In this document: piece by piece, positions 38,120-47,456 of the stretch | Position numbering within the stretch: position 1 is the stretch's first letter | How the letters are laid out: every line of letters begins with the position of its first letter | Assembly: GCF_010993775.1 (NCBI RefSeq) | Contig: NZ_WOTO01000052.1 | Span: 1 to 64,000, forward strand | Source of the DNA: Fodinicola feengrottensis | GTDB taxonomy: Bacteria; Actinomycetota; Actinomycetes; Mycobacteriales; HKI-0501 | Length of the DNA stretch: 64,000 bases | Direction: 5' to 3' | Translations under genes and position numbers: made by a program | The notes under the pieces: model-generated | What the model was told of the DNA's origin: nothing | What the model saw: only the letters and a program-made list of their open reading frames with translations | The model's database searches: none

Positions 38120-38455
38120 CCACACCGGCATTCAACTCAGCCCCGTCGGCATTCACCCCAGCCACGCTCGCGCGGCGGCCGGAGGCCGCCCAGGTTCGTG
38201 GCGGTGGGGTGCCCGTTCTTTGGGCGCCCCGGCGACGCGAGCCGGATGCGCCGCCGCAGGAACTGCGGCCGTCAACTCAGCCACACCGGCATTCAACTCA
38301 GCCCCGTCCGCGCGGCGGCCGGAGGTCGCCCAGGTTCGTGGCGGTGGGGTGCCCGTTCTTTGGGCCCCGCCCCGCGACGCGAGCCGGATGCGCCGCCGCA
38401 GGAACTGCGGCCAACAGCTCTGCGAGCCGGATGCGCCGCCGCAGGAACTGCGGCC
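38120..38455. repeat. Tandem-repeat-rich non-coding region
   Basis: A 28-bp element at 38120-38147 recurs at 38281-38308. A ~57-bp element at 38169-38225 recurs at 38309-38365. A 34-bp element containing the hairpin GCCGCAG-GAA-CTGCGGC recurs at 38237-38270, 38379-38412 and 38422-38455. Together they form about two copies of a ~140-160-bp unit plus one partial copy. The whole gap 37880-38473 has no supported gene; the short frames across it are simple translations of the repeats. Confidence 0.85.
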
Positions 38456-38473
38456 AACAGCTCAGCAGTGCGG

Positions 38474-39040
38474 TCATGACACAGCACGTACCGGTGTGCC
38501 GCCGGCGACGGTGAATTCGAGGCGGACCTGGATGTCGGTTTCCAATGATCCGTACGTGTGCGATCGCCTCGGACTCGACCTGGCGGCGGACCGCGCCGAG
38601 GTCGGCGCCTGGTTCGACGGTGACCTTGAGCACCAGGCGGGGATGGGCCGGCCGGCCGGTCAGTCGGGCGGTGGCTCGCCACACGCCGGCGTAGTCGGCG
38701 ATCTCGTTGCCGACCGCGTCCAGGATCGCCCGGGTCAGCAGCATCGTGCTGCGGCGGCGGCCGGGTCGCTGGCCAGCTCCAGCCGGCTGACCCGGTCACT
38801 GGCCAGCTGCGCGGTCACCCACAGCAGCCCGAGCAGGGCCAGCAGCACCGCGGCGGCGACCACGGCAGGCCAGAACCAGGAGTGGTTCGCGGCGATGAAG
38901 GTGGTCGCCTCGGCTGGGAGTAAGGCGTCGTTGCCGAACAGGAACAGCCCAGCCGCGATGCCGGCCGCGCCGGCGACCAGCAGGACGAAACCCAGCAGCG
39001 CGAGGACGATCCGGTTGGCCCGGTCGGCGCGCGGGTTCAC
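38474..39040 (-). CDS. AmaP-like membrane anchor of Asp23-family proteins
   Basis: About 188 residues. Two N-terminal membrane segments (IVLALLGFVLLVAGAAGIAA, WPAVVAAAVLLALLGLLWVT) are followed by a cytoplasmic Asp23-like alpha/beta part (LTRAILDAVGNEIADYAGVW, PRLVLKVTVEPGADLGAVRR, ending TYGSLETDIQVRLEFTV). AmaP proteins anchor Asp23 to the membrane in Firmicutes; the actinobacterial function is inferred. Frame breaks lie near 38740 and 38555. Last gene of the Asp23 operon; its ATG overlaps the stop of the DUF6286 gene. Confidence 0.8.
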
Positions 39041-39576
39041 CGGTCGCCTCCGGTGATCACTCGTACGGTCACCCGCGGTGGTCGGGCCAGTCCGATGTCG
39101 GCGATCCGCTGCGTCACCCGCTGGGCCACCCGGGTCGCCACTTCCTTGTCCTGTTCTTCGTCGTGCCTGGTGGTCACGAGTCGGATGATCGCCCGCCGCG
39201 GTCCGAGGTTGACGGCCGTCGCGCGTACGCCGTCCTCAGCGGCCGCGGCGGCGTCGATCGCCTTGCGCAGCGAGCTGCGCGGCAGGACGGGGTCGATGCC
39301 GTCGGCGGCGCCGGACAGCTCCACGAAACGGCGCTGCCGTGGCCACAGCTGGGAAATCAGCAGTACGAGTCCGACGACCGCGACAGCGACCAGCACGGCC
39401 CGTACCGAACTGGATTGCCAGGTGCGCCCGGCGAGCAGCGCGGCGACGTTCTGGTACGGGATCAGCCAGCGCGCCTGGCCGAGGTTCGCCAGCACCACCT
39501 CGACGGTGACCAGCACCGCGATGGCCACCATCGCGATGCCGATGACCAGCGCCAACATCCGGTTCACGAGCCGCAT
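39037..39576 (-). CDS. Membrane protein, DUF6286-like
   Basis: 179 residues. Two membrane segments (MLALVIGIAMVAIAVLVTVE, AVLVAVAVVGLVLLISQLWP) and a cytoplasmic C-terminal domain (SLRKAIDAAAAAEDGVRATA, RAIIRLVTTRHDE, RVTQRIADIGLARPPRVTVR) resembling the Asp23 fold. Intact. ATG 39576 overlaps the stop of the preceding Asp23 gene (TGATG). This gene type recurs in actinobacterial Asp23 clusters. Confidence 0.75.
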   Translation of the reverse strand: MRLVNRMLALVIGIAMVAIAVLVTVEVVLANLGQARWLIPYQNVAALLAGRTWQSSSVRAVLVAVAVVGLVLLISQLWPRQRRFVELSGAADGIDPVLPRSSLRKAIDAAAAAEDGVRATAVNLGPRRAIIRLVTTRHDEEQDKEVATRVAQRVTQRIADIGLARPPRVTVRVITGGDR

Positions 39577-39976
39577 CAGACCACCCGCGGCCCGGTCGGC
39601 GTGCTCACATCGGACAGCGCCGCGACAGTGATGTCGACCGCGGTGACCGGCAGCCCGGTGAAGGTGGTGACCCGTTCGGTGACGTGGTCGCGGACCTGCT
39701 GGCAGACCGTACGAATGCCGTGTGGCCATCGCACGCAGACCTGTAGGTGGACGCTGGCCCGGCCGGCGACGATCCGGGCGCTGGCCCGGGGTGGCGAGTC
39801 GATTCGGCCGATGGACGCCCGCCCAGCACTCGCCGCGGCGGGCCGGAGACGGCGTCGATCTCGGCGGCGGCGGTGGCCGCGATCCGCTCCACCACCCGGT
39901 TCTCGATCTCCAGGCCGCCGCGTTGGCCGGGGTCGTCCAGCTCAACCGTCTTGGCCAGGCTGACCGGTTCGGTCAT
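39576..39976 (-). CDS. Asp23/Gls24-family envelope stress response protein
   Basis: About 133 residues: GLEIENRVVERIAATAAAEI, DAVSGPPRRVLGG, then after a frame break near 39790 GRASVHLQVCVRWPHGIRTV, CQQVRDHVTERVTTFTGLPV and TAVDITVAAL, the Asp23 signature of a strand, a helix and TG(L/M).V..V(D/N)(I/V).V. ATG 39976 overlaps the stop of the small membrane gene. Third Asp23-type gene in the operon. Confidence 0.8.
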
Positions 39977-40159
39977 CGTGGCCGGCGGCCGTTGCCGCCC
40001 AGGTAGCTGGAGATGTCCAGGTCGCCGTCCAGGATCTTGCCGACGCCCAGGCCCCACCGCGCCAAAGACGATCGCGGCCAGGAATCCGAAGAACCCGCCG
40101 ACCGCGGTCGCGATGGCGATCAGCAGTCCGGCGAACAGACCAATCGTGGTGCGTGACAT
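39973..40159 (-). CDS. Small membrane protein, DUF2273-like
   Basis: About 61 residues. A single hydrophobic hairpin (TIGLFAGLLIAIATAVGGFF, GFLAAIVFGAVG) is followed, after a frame break near 40055, by LGVGKILDGDLDISSYLGG, the soluble tail conserved in small proteins of Asp23 clusters. Stop overlaps the next Asp23 start (ATGA). Confidence 0.72.
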
Positions 40160-40174
40160 GGGAAAGTCCTCTGG

Positions 40175-40411
40175 TCAGTGAACGCGTGGATGGAACCGGC
40201 GCTGGATTCTGCGGTTGATCCAGGCGGTGACGCCCGGATTCCACCACCGCTGCCGGTACGCGACCGTGGTGCCGGCGACCGGGCGATCCCGCAAGGATGC
40301 CACCCCGGCCGCGAAAACCTCTGGGTCACCGCCCCGGTCGGGGTGGTTTTCCCGTACGAAGGCACGGAAAGCGCGCCGGCGTTCGGTGGGGTCCGCTGGC
40401 CAGCCGGTCAT
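40175..40411 (-). CDS. Small protein with J-domain-like HPD motif
   Basis: 78 residues: RRRAFRAFVRENHPDRGGDP, EVFAAGVASL, then a basic tail (YRQRWWNPGVTAWINRRIQR). The HPDRGGDPEVF segment closely mimics the helix II-III loop of DnaJ J-domains, which bind DnaK, but the flanking helices are short and a G/F region or zinc finger is absent. ATG 40411 overlaps the stop of the second Asp23 gene. It may be a DnaK recruiter for this membrane complex; this is speculative. Confidence 0.65.
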   Translation of the reverse strand: MTGWPADPTERRRAFRAFVRENHPDRGGDPEVFAAGVASLRDRPVAGTTVAYRQRWWNPGVTAWINRRIQRRFHPRVH

Positions 40412-40717
40412 GGCGCGAGGACCACGTCGTCGACCGTGACATCGATCGGCAGATCTCCGACAATGTCCCGTACGGCAGCTCGGACGCCTTCAGCGACCGC
40501 GAAAACCGAGTGTCCAAACAGGACGGCCACGTCCACGGCCACCCCGTCCGGACGCAGCCGGCCGGACACCCAACACCCGGCGGCCGGGAAGGTAGGTGGC
40601 GACCTCACCGAACCGCCCGGACCGTAGCCCGGCCACGCCAGGCGCAAGCAGCACCGCCGCGGCGACGGTGTCGGCCAGTACGCCGTGGACGGTGGTGGAA
40701 GGCAGGGGTTGGCTCAT
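40408..40717 (-). CDS. Asp23-like protein, short form
   Basis: About 102 residues. VHGVLADTVAAAVLLAPGVA, GEVATYLPGRRVLGV, then after a break near 40562 RPDGVAVDVAVLFGHSVFAV and DIVGDLPIDVTVDDVVL. It follows the Asp23 order (strand, helix, DVTVDDV ending). The stop overlaps the HPD-protein start and the start overlaps the stop of the first Asp23 gene. Confidence 0.72.
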
Positions 40718-41198
40718 ACCACCCGGGCCGACTCCTCGGCCTCCGGCTCGTCGCCGGGGATGTGGATGTCGTTGACCGCGATGTTCACCTCGGTCACCTC
40801 CAGGCCGGTCATCCGCTCCACCGAGTCGATGACGTTGCGCCGGATGGGCGGCCGCGAGATCGGCGATGGACACGCCGTATTCAGCCACGATGTTCAGGTC
40901 GACGGCGGCCTGCCGCTCGCCCACCTCGACTGACACGCCCTGGGTGATGTTCGGGCCACCGGCGCCGACCGGGATCCGTTTCGCGCAGCGCGCCGAGCGC
41001 GCGGCCGACCGAACCACCCAGCGCGTACACGCCCGAGATCTCCCGGGTCGCGATGCCGGCGATCTTCTTCTGGACGACCCCGTCCGCGATGATCGTCCGC
41101 CCCTCCGGGCCGGTCAGGCTCTCGATCTCGGCGCCGGGTACGAGGGTGGTGTGGCCCGGCTTGGACGCGGACTTGCTGGCGTTCGCGGACTCAGCCAT
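40714..41198 (-). CDS. Asp23/Gls24-family envelope stress response protein
   Basis: About 160 residues, first gene of a seven-gene operon. A Ser/Ala-rich N-terminus is followed by IIADGVVQKKIAGIATREIS, GVYALGGSVGRALGALRE, GVSVEVGERQAAVDLNIVAE, YGVSIADLAA, IRRNVIDSVERMTGLEVTEV and NIAVNDIHIP, an almost textbook Asp23 sequence. Two frame breaks lie near 40975 and 40850. ATG 41198 has GGAAGGGAAC upstream. Asp23 proteins are membrane-associated general-stress proteins in Firmicutes; the actinobacterial role is unproven. Confidence 0.85.
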
Positions 41199-41291
41199 CG
41201 CGACCGTTCCCTTCCGTTGGTCATTCACTTGTCTGGCAGTGAGTTTATGTGAGGGCGGTCACCGGCCGCATTTGGTGCATTCGGTACGCGA

Positions 41292-42062
41292 CTATCTCCC
41301 GCTCGGGCTGCTGCTGGGCGTCGGGGTCGGGGACACCGGCGCGCCGGCCGCGACCAGTGGCGCGGGCAGCGCGAGCGCCGCCGGCGGCGCTCCGGACGAC
41401 ACCAGTTTCAGGGTGCCGGTGGACGTACGCAGCCCGGTGAGAACACCGTTCGCGTCATAGCAGTACGTGCCGGGGTCGACCGGTGCCGCGATGGACGCGC
41501 TGACGATGTCGACCTCGAAACAGACGCCGGTGGGCGCCGGCGGACTGCTGGTCACGTTGACGGCGATCGCGGTGGCCGGGTTGGCCAGTTCCTGCGGCCA
41601 GGCGGTGAACACCTTCAGCAGCGCGAAATCGTCGTCCGCAGGTGGTGGCTGGCCGGCCGCGGCGACCTGCGCACAACTCGGCGCGGCTCCACTCAGAGTG
41701 CATTTCCAGGTGCCGGCGGTGGTGTGTACGAGCGAGATGACCTGCGCCGAATCCCCGATGTCGAGCCGCCATCCGTCGGCCGTACGACTGATCGTCACGC
41801 TCTGGCTGGCCGGCGCCGAGGACGAGGCCGCCTGCTGGGCGTTGCCGCCGGTCAGGGCGTAGGTGGCGGTGAACTTCAGCGCGGTGGCCTGCGCGGCCCG
41901 GGCGGCCAGCTGCTGACGCGGCGGAAGCTGTGGCGTCGCGCTCGTGGTGGGCTGCGGCACCGGTGCGGGTCCAGCGCAGGCGGCCAGTGCCAGCAGTGGC
42001 ACCGCACAGACGGCCGCCACCCACCTGCCGGGCCGCGTTGCCCGGTCGCCCCTGGTCCCCAT
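41292..42062 (-). CDS. Probable lipoprotein
   Basis: 256 residues with a lipoprotein signal peptide (WVAAVCAVPLLALAAC, lipobox LAAC). Then a Pro/Gln/Ala linker and a beta-rich extracytoplasmic domain (LKFTATYALTGG, DGWRLDIGDSAQVISLVHTT, TWKCTLSGAAPSCAQ). The C-terminal tail is Pro/Ser/Thr-rich. Four cysteines beyond the lipid Cys may form disulfides. No family recognised. Divergent from the DMT exporter; frame intact. Confidence 0.75.
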   Translation of the reverse strand: MGTRGDRATRPGRWVAAVCAVPLLALAACAGPAPVPQPTTSATPQLPPRQQLAARAAQATALKFTATYALTGGNAQQAASSSAPASQSVTISRTADGWRLDIGDSAQVISLVHTTAGTWKCTLSGAAPSCAQVAAAGQPPPADDDFALLKVFTAWPQELANPATAIAVNVTSSPPAPTGVCFEVDIVSASIAAPVDPGTYCYDANGVLTGLRTSTGTLKLVSSGAPPAALALPAPLVAAGAPVSPTPTPSSSPSGR

Positions 42063-42134
42063 CTGGCCCAGTGTGTCAGTCGCCACCACGAAAACCTGGC
42101 TACCGCGATGCCCGTGTTGGGTGAAGATGGCCGT

Positions 42135-42987
42135 ATGTTCGCGGTAATTCTCGCGGTGATCGCCGCGCTGGCGTACGGCAGCTCCGACTTCGTGGCCGGA
42201 GTGGCCTCCCGGCGCATGCACTACGCGCGGGTCGCCGTGCTCGGCCAACTCACCGCGTCGGTGGTGACTGTGACCGCCTCGCTCGTCGTCGGTGGCCATC
42301 CGAGCACCGCCGCAATCGGGTGGGGCGCGGTCGGTGGCATCGGCGGTGCGCTCGGGACGCTCGCGCTCTACCGCGGTCTCGCCCGCGGCCGGATCAGCGT
42401 GGTCGCGCCGCTGTCCGGAGTGGTCGCGGCCGGCGTGCCGGCGCTGGTCGGCCTGGTCCTCGGGGAGCGGCCGACGGTGGTGGCCGGCGTCGGGCTGCTG
42501 CTGGCGTTGCCGGCCGTCTGGCTGGTGTCCACCAGCGCGCCGCTCCCGAGCAGGACAGGCTCGTACGTCCGGAGTCCTGGACGGCGGCGTCCTCGCCGGC
42601 CTCGGCTTCGCGCTGCTGTTCGTCGCCTTGCAGCGGGCCGGCGACGGCGTGGGCCTGTGGCCGACGGCGGTCGAGCAGGTCGTCTCGATCGTACCGGTCG
42701 CCGCCCTCTACCTGGTCGTACGTGCGCGTACGACCGATCGCGAGCGTTGGACCGTACGCACCGCGGCCGGCCCAGCGATGGCCGGGGCGTTGGGTGCGGT
42801 GGCGGTGGTCTTCTACTTCCTGGCCACCCACTTCGGGATGCTGACCGTGGTCGCCGTGCTGACCTCGCTCTACCCGGCCGCGACCATCGCGTTGGCCCGG
42901 TTCGTGCTGGCCGAGCGGATCAGCCGCTGGCAGGGCGCCGGCCTCGTACTGGCCGGGGTGGCCGTGGCGCTCATCACAGCGGGATAA
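42135..42987 (+). CDS. EamA/DMT-family transporter
   Basis: About 283 residues, ten predicted helices in two EamA halves: FAVILAVIAALAYGSSDFVA, GALGTLALYRGLARGRISVV, APLSGVVAAGVPALVGLVLG and, in the second half, ATHFGMLTVVAVLTSLYPAA, RISRWQGAGLVLAGVAVALI. One frame break near 42570. ATG 42135. Likely exports a small metabolite; substrate not predictable. Confidence 0.85.
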
Positions 42988-43121
42988 GGTCTCGCGTCAC
43001 AGCGGCCTTTCGCCGCAAAGTTTCGCGAGTCTGATCACACCGGCGGCTAACTGCGTTGTGGTCCGACCCCCGCTCGCGGGTAACCTTTGCCCGTCGATAA
43101 CCGCCGACCGAGGGGACCAAA

Positions 43122-44389
43122 GTGGGACTCGTCGTGCAGAAATACGGCGGCTCCTCGGTCTCGAGCGCGGAGCGGATCAAAAGGGTCGCTGAGCGCATCG
43201 TCGCCACCAAGAAAGCCGGCGACGACGTGGTCGTCGTCGTGTCGGCCATGGGCGACACCACCGATGAGCTGCGCGATCTGGCCAACCAGGTGACGCCGAC
43301 CCCGCCCGGTCGCGAACTGGACATGCTGCTCACCGCCGGCGAGCGCATCTCGATGGCGCTGCTGGCGATGGCCATTCACTCGCTCGGATCGCAGGCGCGG
43401 TCGTTCACCGGCTCGCAGGCCGGCGTGCTCACCACCTCCAAACACGGCAAGGCCCGGATCATCGACATCACGCCGGGCCGGATCTCGGCCGCGCTGTCGG
43501 CCGGGTCGATCGCGATCGTGGCTGGTTTCCAGGGCATCGCCCAGGACACCAAGGACATCACCACGCTCGGTCGAGGCGGTTCGGACACCACCGCGGTCGC
43601 GCTGGCCGCCGCGTTGAAGGCCGATGTCTGCGAGATCTACACGGACGTGGACGGCGTCTACTCCGCCGACCCGCGGATCGTGCCGACCGCCCGGCACCTT
43701 GCCGAAGTCACGTACGAGGAAATGCTCGAACTGGCCGCGTGTGGCGCGAAGGTGCTGCACCTGCCATCAGTGGAGTACGCGCGACGAAACCAGATCCCAG
43801 TGCACGTGCGGTCGTCGTATTCGGACCGCCCGGGCACCATGGTCACCGGCTCGATTGAGGACCTCCCGATGGAAAAAAAGCAGTCATCGTCGGCGTCGCA
43901 CACGACCGCAGTGAAGGCAAGATCACCGTGGTTGGGGTGCCGGACCGGCCCGGGGTCGCGGCCCGGATCTTCCAGGCGGTCGCGGACGCCGAGATCAACC
44001 TCGACATGATCGTCCAGAACGTCTCCTCGGCGGACACGTTCCGTACCGATGTTTCCTTTACTCTCCCCAAAGCCGACGCACCGGCCGCCATGGCCGCGCT
44101 GGAGCAGGTGCAGGACGAGCTGGGCTTCACGCACCTGATTTACGACGACAACGTCGGCAAGCTGTCGCTGGTCGGCGCCGGCATGCGGTCGCAGCCGGGG
44201 GTCTCGGCGAAGTTCTTCAGCGCGCTGGCCAAAGCCGGCATCAACATCGAGATCATCTCCACTTCGGAGATCCGGATTTCGGTGGTCGTACGGTCCGAAG
44301 ACCTCGACGCGGCCGTACACGCCGTGCACGAGGCATTCGAGCTGTCCGGCGACGAGGAAGCCACCGTCTACGCAGGGACCGGCCGATGA
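43122..44389 (+). CDS. ask: Aspartate kinase
   Basis: Phosphorylates L-aspartate, the first step to lysine, threonine and methionine. About 422 residues. [73 protein letters not shown], then two ACT domains ([40 protein letters not shown]) for feedback inhibition. The frame breaks in AAAAAAA at 43873-43879, between PMEK and AVIVGVAHD. In related genera an internal start gives a separate beta subunit from the ACT region. Its stop overlaps the asd start (ATGA). Confidence 0.95.
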
Positions 44390-45468
44390 GCGTACGCAAA
44401 CCCACCCTGGCTGTTGTTGGCGCGACCGGCGCCGTCGGTACGGTGATGTTGTCGATCCTGTCCGAGCGGGCCGACATCTGGGGCGAGATTCGGTTGCTGG
44501 CATCGAAAAGATCGGCCGGCAAGAAGCTGAAGGTGCGCGGCGAGGACGTCGTCGTCGTGCAGCAGGAGCTGACCGCCGAGGCGTTCCACGGCGTCGACGT
44601 GGCGATGTTCGACGTGCCGGACGAGATTTCCGCGCAGTGGGCGCCCATCGCGGCCGCCGCGGGTGCGGTCGCGGTCGACAACTCCGGCGCTTTCCGGATG
44701 GATCCTGACGTTCCGCTGATCGTGCCGGAGGTCAACCCGGACGCGGCCCGGAACCGGCCGCGGGGCATTATTGCGAACCCCAACTGCACGACCCTGACCA
44801 TGATGGATGGAATGGGCGCGCTGCACGCGAAATTCACCCTGACCGAGTTGGTCGTCGCCTCGTACCAGGCCGCTTCCGGCGCTGGTCAGGCCGGCGTGGA
44901 CCGGCTTTACGACGAGCTCGCAGTGGTCGGTGGCCGGCGTGATTTGGGGGTACGAGCCGGGGATGTGAGGGCTGCGCTGGTCGACAAGCTCGGAGACGCT
45001 CCCTCCCCATTCCCGGCGCCGCTCGCGCTGAATGTGGTGCCGTGGGCGGGATCGCTCAAAGATGACGGCTGGGCCTCGGAAGAACTCAAGGTCCGCAACG
45101 AATCCCGCAAGATTCTGGGAATCCCGGACCTGAAGGTGTCGGCCACCTGTGTACGAGTGCCGGTGATCACGACGCATTCGTTGGCCGTGCATGCCACTTT
45201 CGCGTCACCGGTGACGGTCGCCCAGGCTCACGAGGTGCTGTCGGCCGCGCCCAACGTGGTGGTGATCGACGACCCGGCGACCCTGCAGTTCCCCCCCACC
45301 CCGGCCGACTCGGTCGGCGCCGACCCGACTTTTGTCGGCCGGGTCCGCCAGGCGCTGGATTTCCCGAACACACTGGATCTTTTCGTGTGTGGCGACAACC
45401 TGCGCAAGGGTGCCGCCCTGAACACCGCCCACATCGCCGAAATGATCGCCGCCGAACTCACCGCGTAG
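44386..45468 (+). CDS. asd: Aspartate-semialdehyde dehydrogenase
   Basis: Reduces aspartyl phosphate to the semialdehyde with NADPH. 360 residues, intact. [18 protein letters not shown] binds the nucleotide; [14 protein letters not shown] carries the catalytic cysteine; [16 protein letters not shown] is the usual following motif; [18 protein letters not shown] contains the active-site histidine. Overlaps ask by 4 bp in the conserved ask-asd operon. Confidence 0.96.
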   Translation: MSVRKPTLAVVGATGAVGTVMLSILSERADIWGEIRLLASKRSAGKKLKVRGEDVVVVQQELTAEAFHGVDVAMFDVPDEISAQWAPIAAAAGAVAVDNSGAFRMDPDVPLIVPEVNPDAARNRPRGIIANPNCTTLTMMDGMGALHAKFTLTELVVASYQAASGAGQAGVDRLYDELAVVGGRRDLGVRAGDVRAALVDKLGDAPSPFPAPLALNVVPWAGSLKDDGWASEELKVRNESRKILGIPDLKVSATCVRVPVITTHSLAVHATFASPVTVAQAHEVLSAAPNVVVIDDPATLQFPPTPADSVGADPTFVGRVRQALDFPNTLDLFVCGDNLRKGAALNTAHIAEMIAAELTA

Positions 45469-45612
45469 CGGTAGCCATCTTGGTGGCGCCGGTGGCCATC
45501 TTTGCCGGCTGACCAGCGTCGGTGTGCCCGAACGTGCTGTTGTTGAGTCTTGCCAGCCCCCCCGCCGCGAACAGCGGCGTCTACAGTCCGAGCTAGACCG
45601 AAGGTGGCCGCG

Positions 45613-47130
45613 GTGGACCGTTGTGACGTGGTGATCGTGGGGGCTGGACCGGCCGGGTTGACGCTGGCCAGCGAGCTGGCACTGGCTGGCGTGCGGGCGC
45701 TGGTCATCGAGCGGTTGACCGAGGCGGAACAGGCCGAATCCGACCGTACGATGGGAAACCGGTCGGTCACCGTGCCGTCGGTGCGGGCATTTGACCGGCG
45801 TGGACTGCTCACGGAACTGCGCGAAGCATCGCAGCGCGGCTTCAACGTGATGGCTGCCGGACAGCCGGACGACGGTCCAAAACTTTACCAGCATTTCGCG
45901 TTTCTCTTTCCTCGCCCCGAACTTCTCGATCAAGCCGCGCTGGGGTGGCCCGTCCTTGAGGGATGTTTCGTGCAACGGGCGGACATTCGACGGTTGCTGG
46001 CCGGGCGGGCCCGCGAGTTCGGCGCCCAGATTCGTTACGGCGTTGAGGTGACCGGGCTCGCCGCTGACGCCGACGGCGTCACGGTTGAGGCCGGTGCAAC
46101 GGTGATCCGGGCCGGCTGGCTGGTCGGCTGCGATGGCGCGCACAGCTTGGTGCGTACGATCGCGGGCTTCGATTTTCCAGGCGTGGAACCGGAAATTCTG
46201 TTCCGGCAGGCCGCTGTCGACCTGGCCGACCCGGACCTGCTGCCGGTTGGCTGGTTCACTGAGCCGGGAGTTTTCGGGCACGTGCCGCTGCCGTCCGGAG
46301 TGCACATGGTGTTCACCGGCGAATTCGGTGCCAAGACGGACGACGTGTCGATGACAGTGGCCGAAATGCAGGAAAGTCTGCGGGCGGCCAGTGGAACGGA
46401 CGTGACGGTCACCCGAATCCATCAGTTCGGCAAATACACCGACGTGAGCCGGCAGTCGTCGACGTACCGAAAGGGCCGGATTTTCCTCGCCGGCGACGCC
46501 GCTCACGTCCATCCGCCGCTGGGCGGCCAGGGGATGAACTTGGGTATCGGCGACGCGACGAACCTCGGCTGGAAGCTGGCCGCGGCCGTACGCGGGGACT
46601 CACCGGATGGGCTCCTCAACACGTACACTCCCGAACGGCATCCGATCGGGAAATGGGTGCAGGACTGGACCAGGGCGCAGGTGGCGTTGCTGCGCCCTGA
46701 TCCGCGCAGCCGCGCTTTACGTGAGGTGATGCGCGAATTGGCGAACACCGCGGACGGATCCACCTATCTGGTCGAAAAAGTCTCCGGTCTCTGGCAACTG
46801 CCGATGGCGTCCGGCGGGCATCCGCTGACGGGCCGTACGGTCCCGGAGCTGGCTTTCGCCGACGGCAGCCGGCTGGCCGATCACTGCCACCGCGGACGCG
46901 GACTGCTGGTCGACCTGATCGGCCACCCCGCACTGCGAGAGACTTTTCGCGGTTATTCCGACCGGATCGACACGCTGACGGCGAAATCGGAGAATTCCGG
47001 AAAACTGGCCGGGCTGTTGGTACGGCCGGATGGGGTGGTGGCCTGGGCCGCGGACCGTACGGTCGGGCCTGCCGACTTGGTCGCGGTCCAGCAGGCGTTG
47101 TCGACATGGTGGGGCGATCCGCGGAGCTGA
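45613..47130 (+). CDS. FAD-dependent aromatic monooxygenase
   Basis: About 505 residues of the flavin monooxygenase family with an FAD_binding_3 domain (PHBH/PheA/MhpA type). DVVIVGAGPAGLTLASELAL (GxGxxG), the NADPH/FAD motif GWLVGCDGAHSLVRTIAGFD, and the FAD ribityl motif RIFLAGDAAHVHPPLGGQGM, then NLGIGDATNLGWKLAA. The C-terminal thioredoxin-like domain continues to 47130. GTG 45613 or 45604. Frame intact. Hydroxylates an aromatic substrate; in actinobacteria often part of antibiotic tailoring or degradation. No pathway genes adjoin it. Confidence 0.88.
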   Translation: MDRCDVVIVGAGPAGLTLASELALAGVRALVIERLTEAEQAESDRTMGNRSVTVPSVRAFDRRGLLTELREASQRGFNVMAAGQPDDGPKLYQHFAFLFPRPELLDQAALGWPVLEGCFVQRADIRRLLAGRAREFGAQIRYGVEVTGLAADADGVTVEAGATVIRAGWLVGCDGAHSLVRTIAGFDFPGVEPEILFRQAAVDLADPDLLPVGWFTEPGVFGHVPLPSGVHMVFTGEFGAKTDDVSMTVAEMQESLRAASGTDVTVTRIHQFGKYTDVSRQSSTYRKGRIFLAGDAAHVHPPLGGQGMNLGIGDATNLGWKLAAAVRGDSPDGLLNTYTPERHPIGKWVQDWTRAQVALLRPDPRSRALREVMRELANTADGSTYLVEKVSGLWQLPMASGGHPLTGRTVPELAFADGSRLADHCHRGRGLLVDLIGHPALRETFRGYSDRIDTLTAKSENSGKLAGLLVRPDGVVAWAADRTVGPADLVAVQQALSTWWGDPRS

Positions 47131-47219
47131 GCGAAAAACCAATGTTGCGTACGAGCGCTCCCGCAGTATGGTGGTTGTGGACTTACCAGCGACGAGACTG
47201 ATCCCGGGAGGTGGACGCG

Positions 47220-47348
47220 GTGCCGGTGCGCACACTCAAGCGAGAGCAACGCGTCCTGCCGGGCTGTTGCCCTGGGCGCCTGATCCGGCGTTCGTATCGG
47301 CGCACCTCGCTGCCCGCCGGCCAGTGGCGCCGGCGGCCCAGCCGCTAA
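47220..47348 (+). CDS. Possible tiny Arg-rich protein upstream of tRNA-Arg
   Basis: 42 codons starting GTG 47220 (or GTG 47211) after a GGGAGG site. Residues are very basic (LIRRSYRRTSLPAGQWRRRP) with a CC pair. It ends 12 bp before tRNA-Arg(CCG). Codon composition alone cannot tell a real gene from chance here; translation of CGN-rich tracts next to an arginine tRNA is at least curious. Confidence 0.3.
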   Translation: MPVRTLKREQRVLPGCCPGRLIRRSYRRTSLPAGQWRRRPSR

Positions 47349-47359
47349 CGAAGTCCCTT

Positions 47360-47431
47360 CCCTCTGTAGCTCAGCGGAAAGAGCATCGGCCTCCGACGCC
47401 GTGTGCGCAGGTTCGAGTCCTGCCAGGGGGA
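47360..47431 (+). tRNA. tRNA-Arg (CCG)
   Basis: CCCTCTG pairs with CAGGGGG (one G-U). D-arm TAGCTCAGCGGAAAGAGCA; anticodon arm with loop CTCCGAC gives CCG; T-arm GCAGGTTCGAGTCCTGC. CCA is not encoded (ACACC follows). The rtcB start lies 26 bp downstream. Confidence 0.92.
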
Positions 47432-47456
47432 CACCCAAAATCAAGGAGTACCAATA

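Noticed and set aside
38120-38455. CRISPR array
   Set aside because: Repeats are few, contiguous or overlapping, and not separated by unique spacers of regular length; no cas genes are present.
38209-38514. Plus-strand open frame across the repeat block
   Set aside because: It translates the tandem repeats (recurring RMRRRRNCG-type peptides), has no ribosome site and overlaps the 3' end of the AmaP-like gene.
43122-44389. Split aspartate kinase encoded as two separate genes
   Set aside because: An internal beta-subunit start is known in actinobacteria, but the break lies in an A7 run in the middle of a conserved segment (PMEKAVIVGV), so a base error is the simpler explanation.
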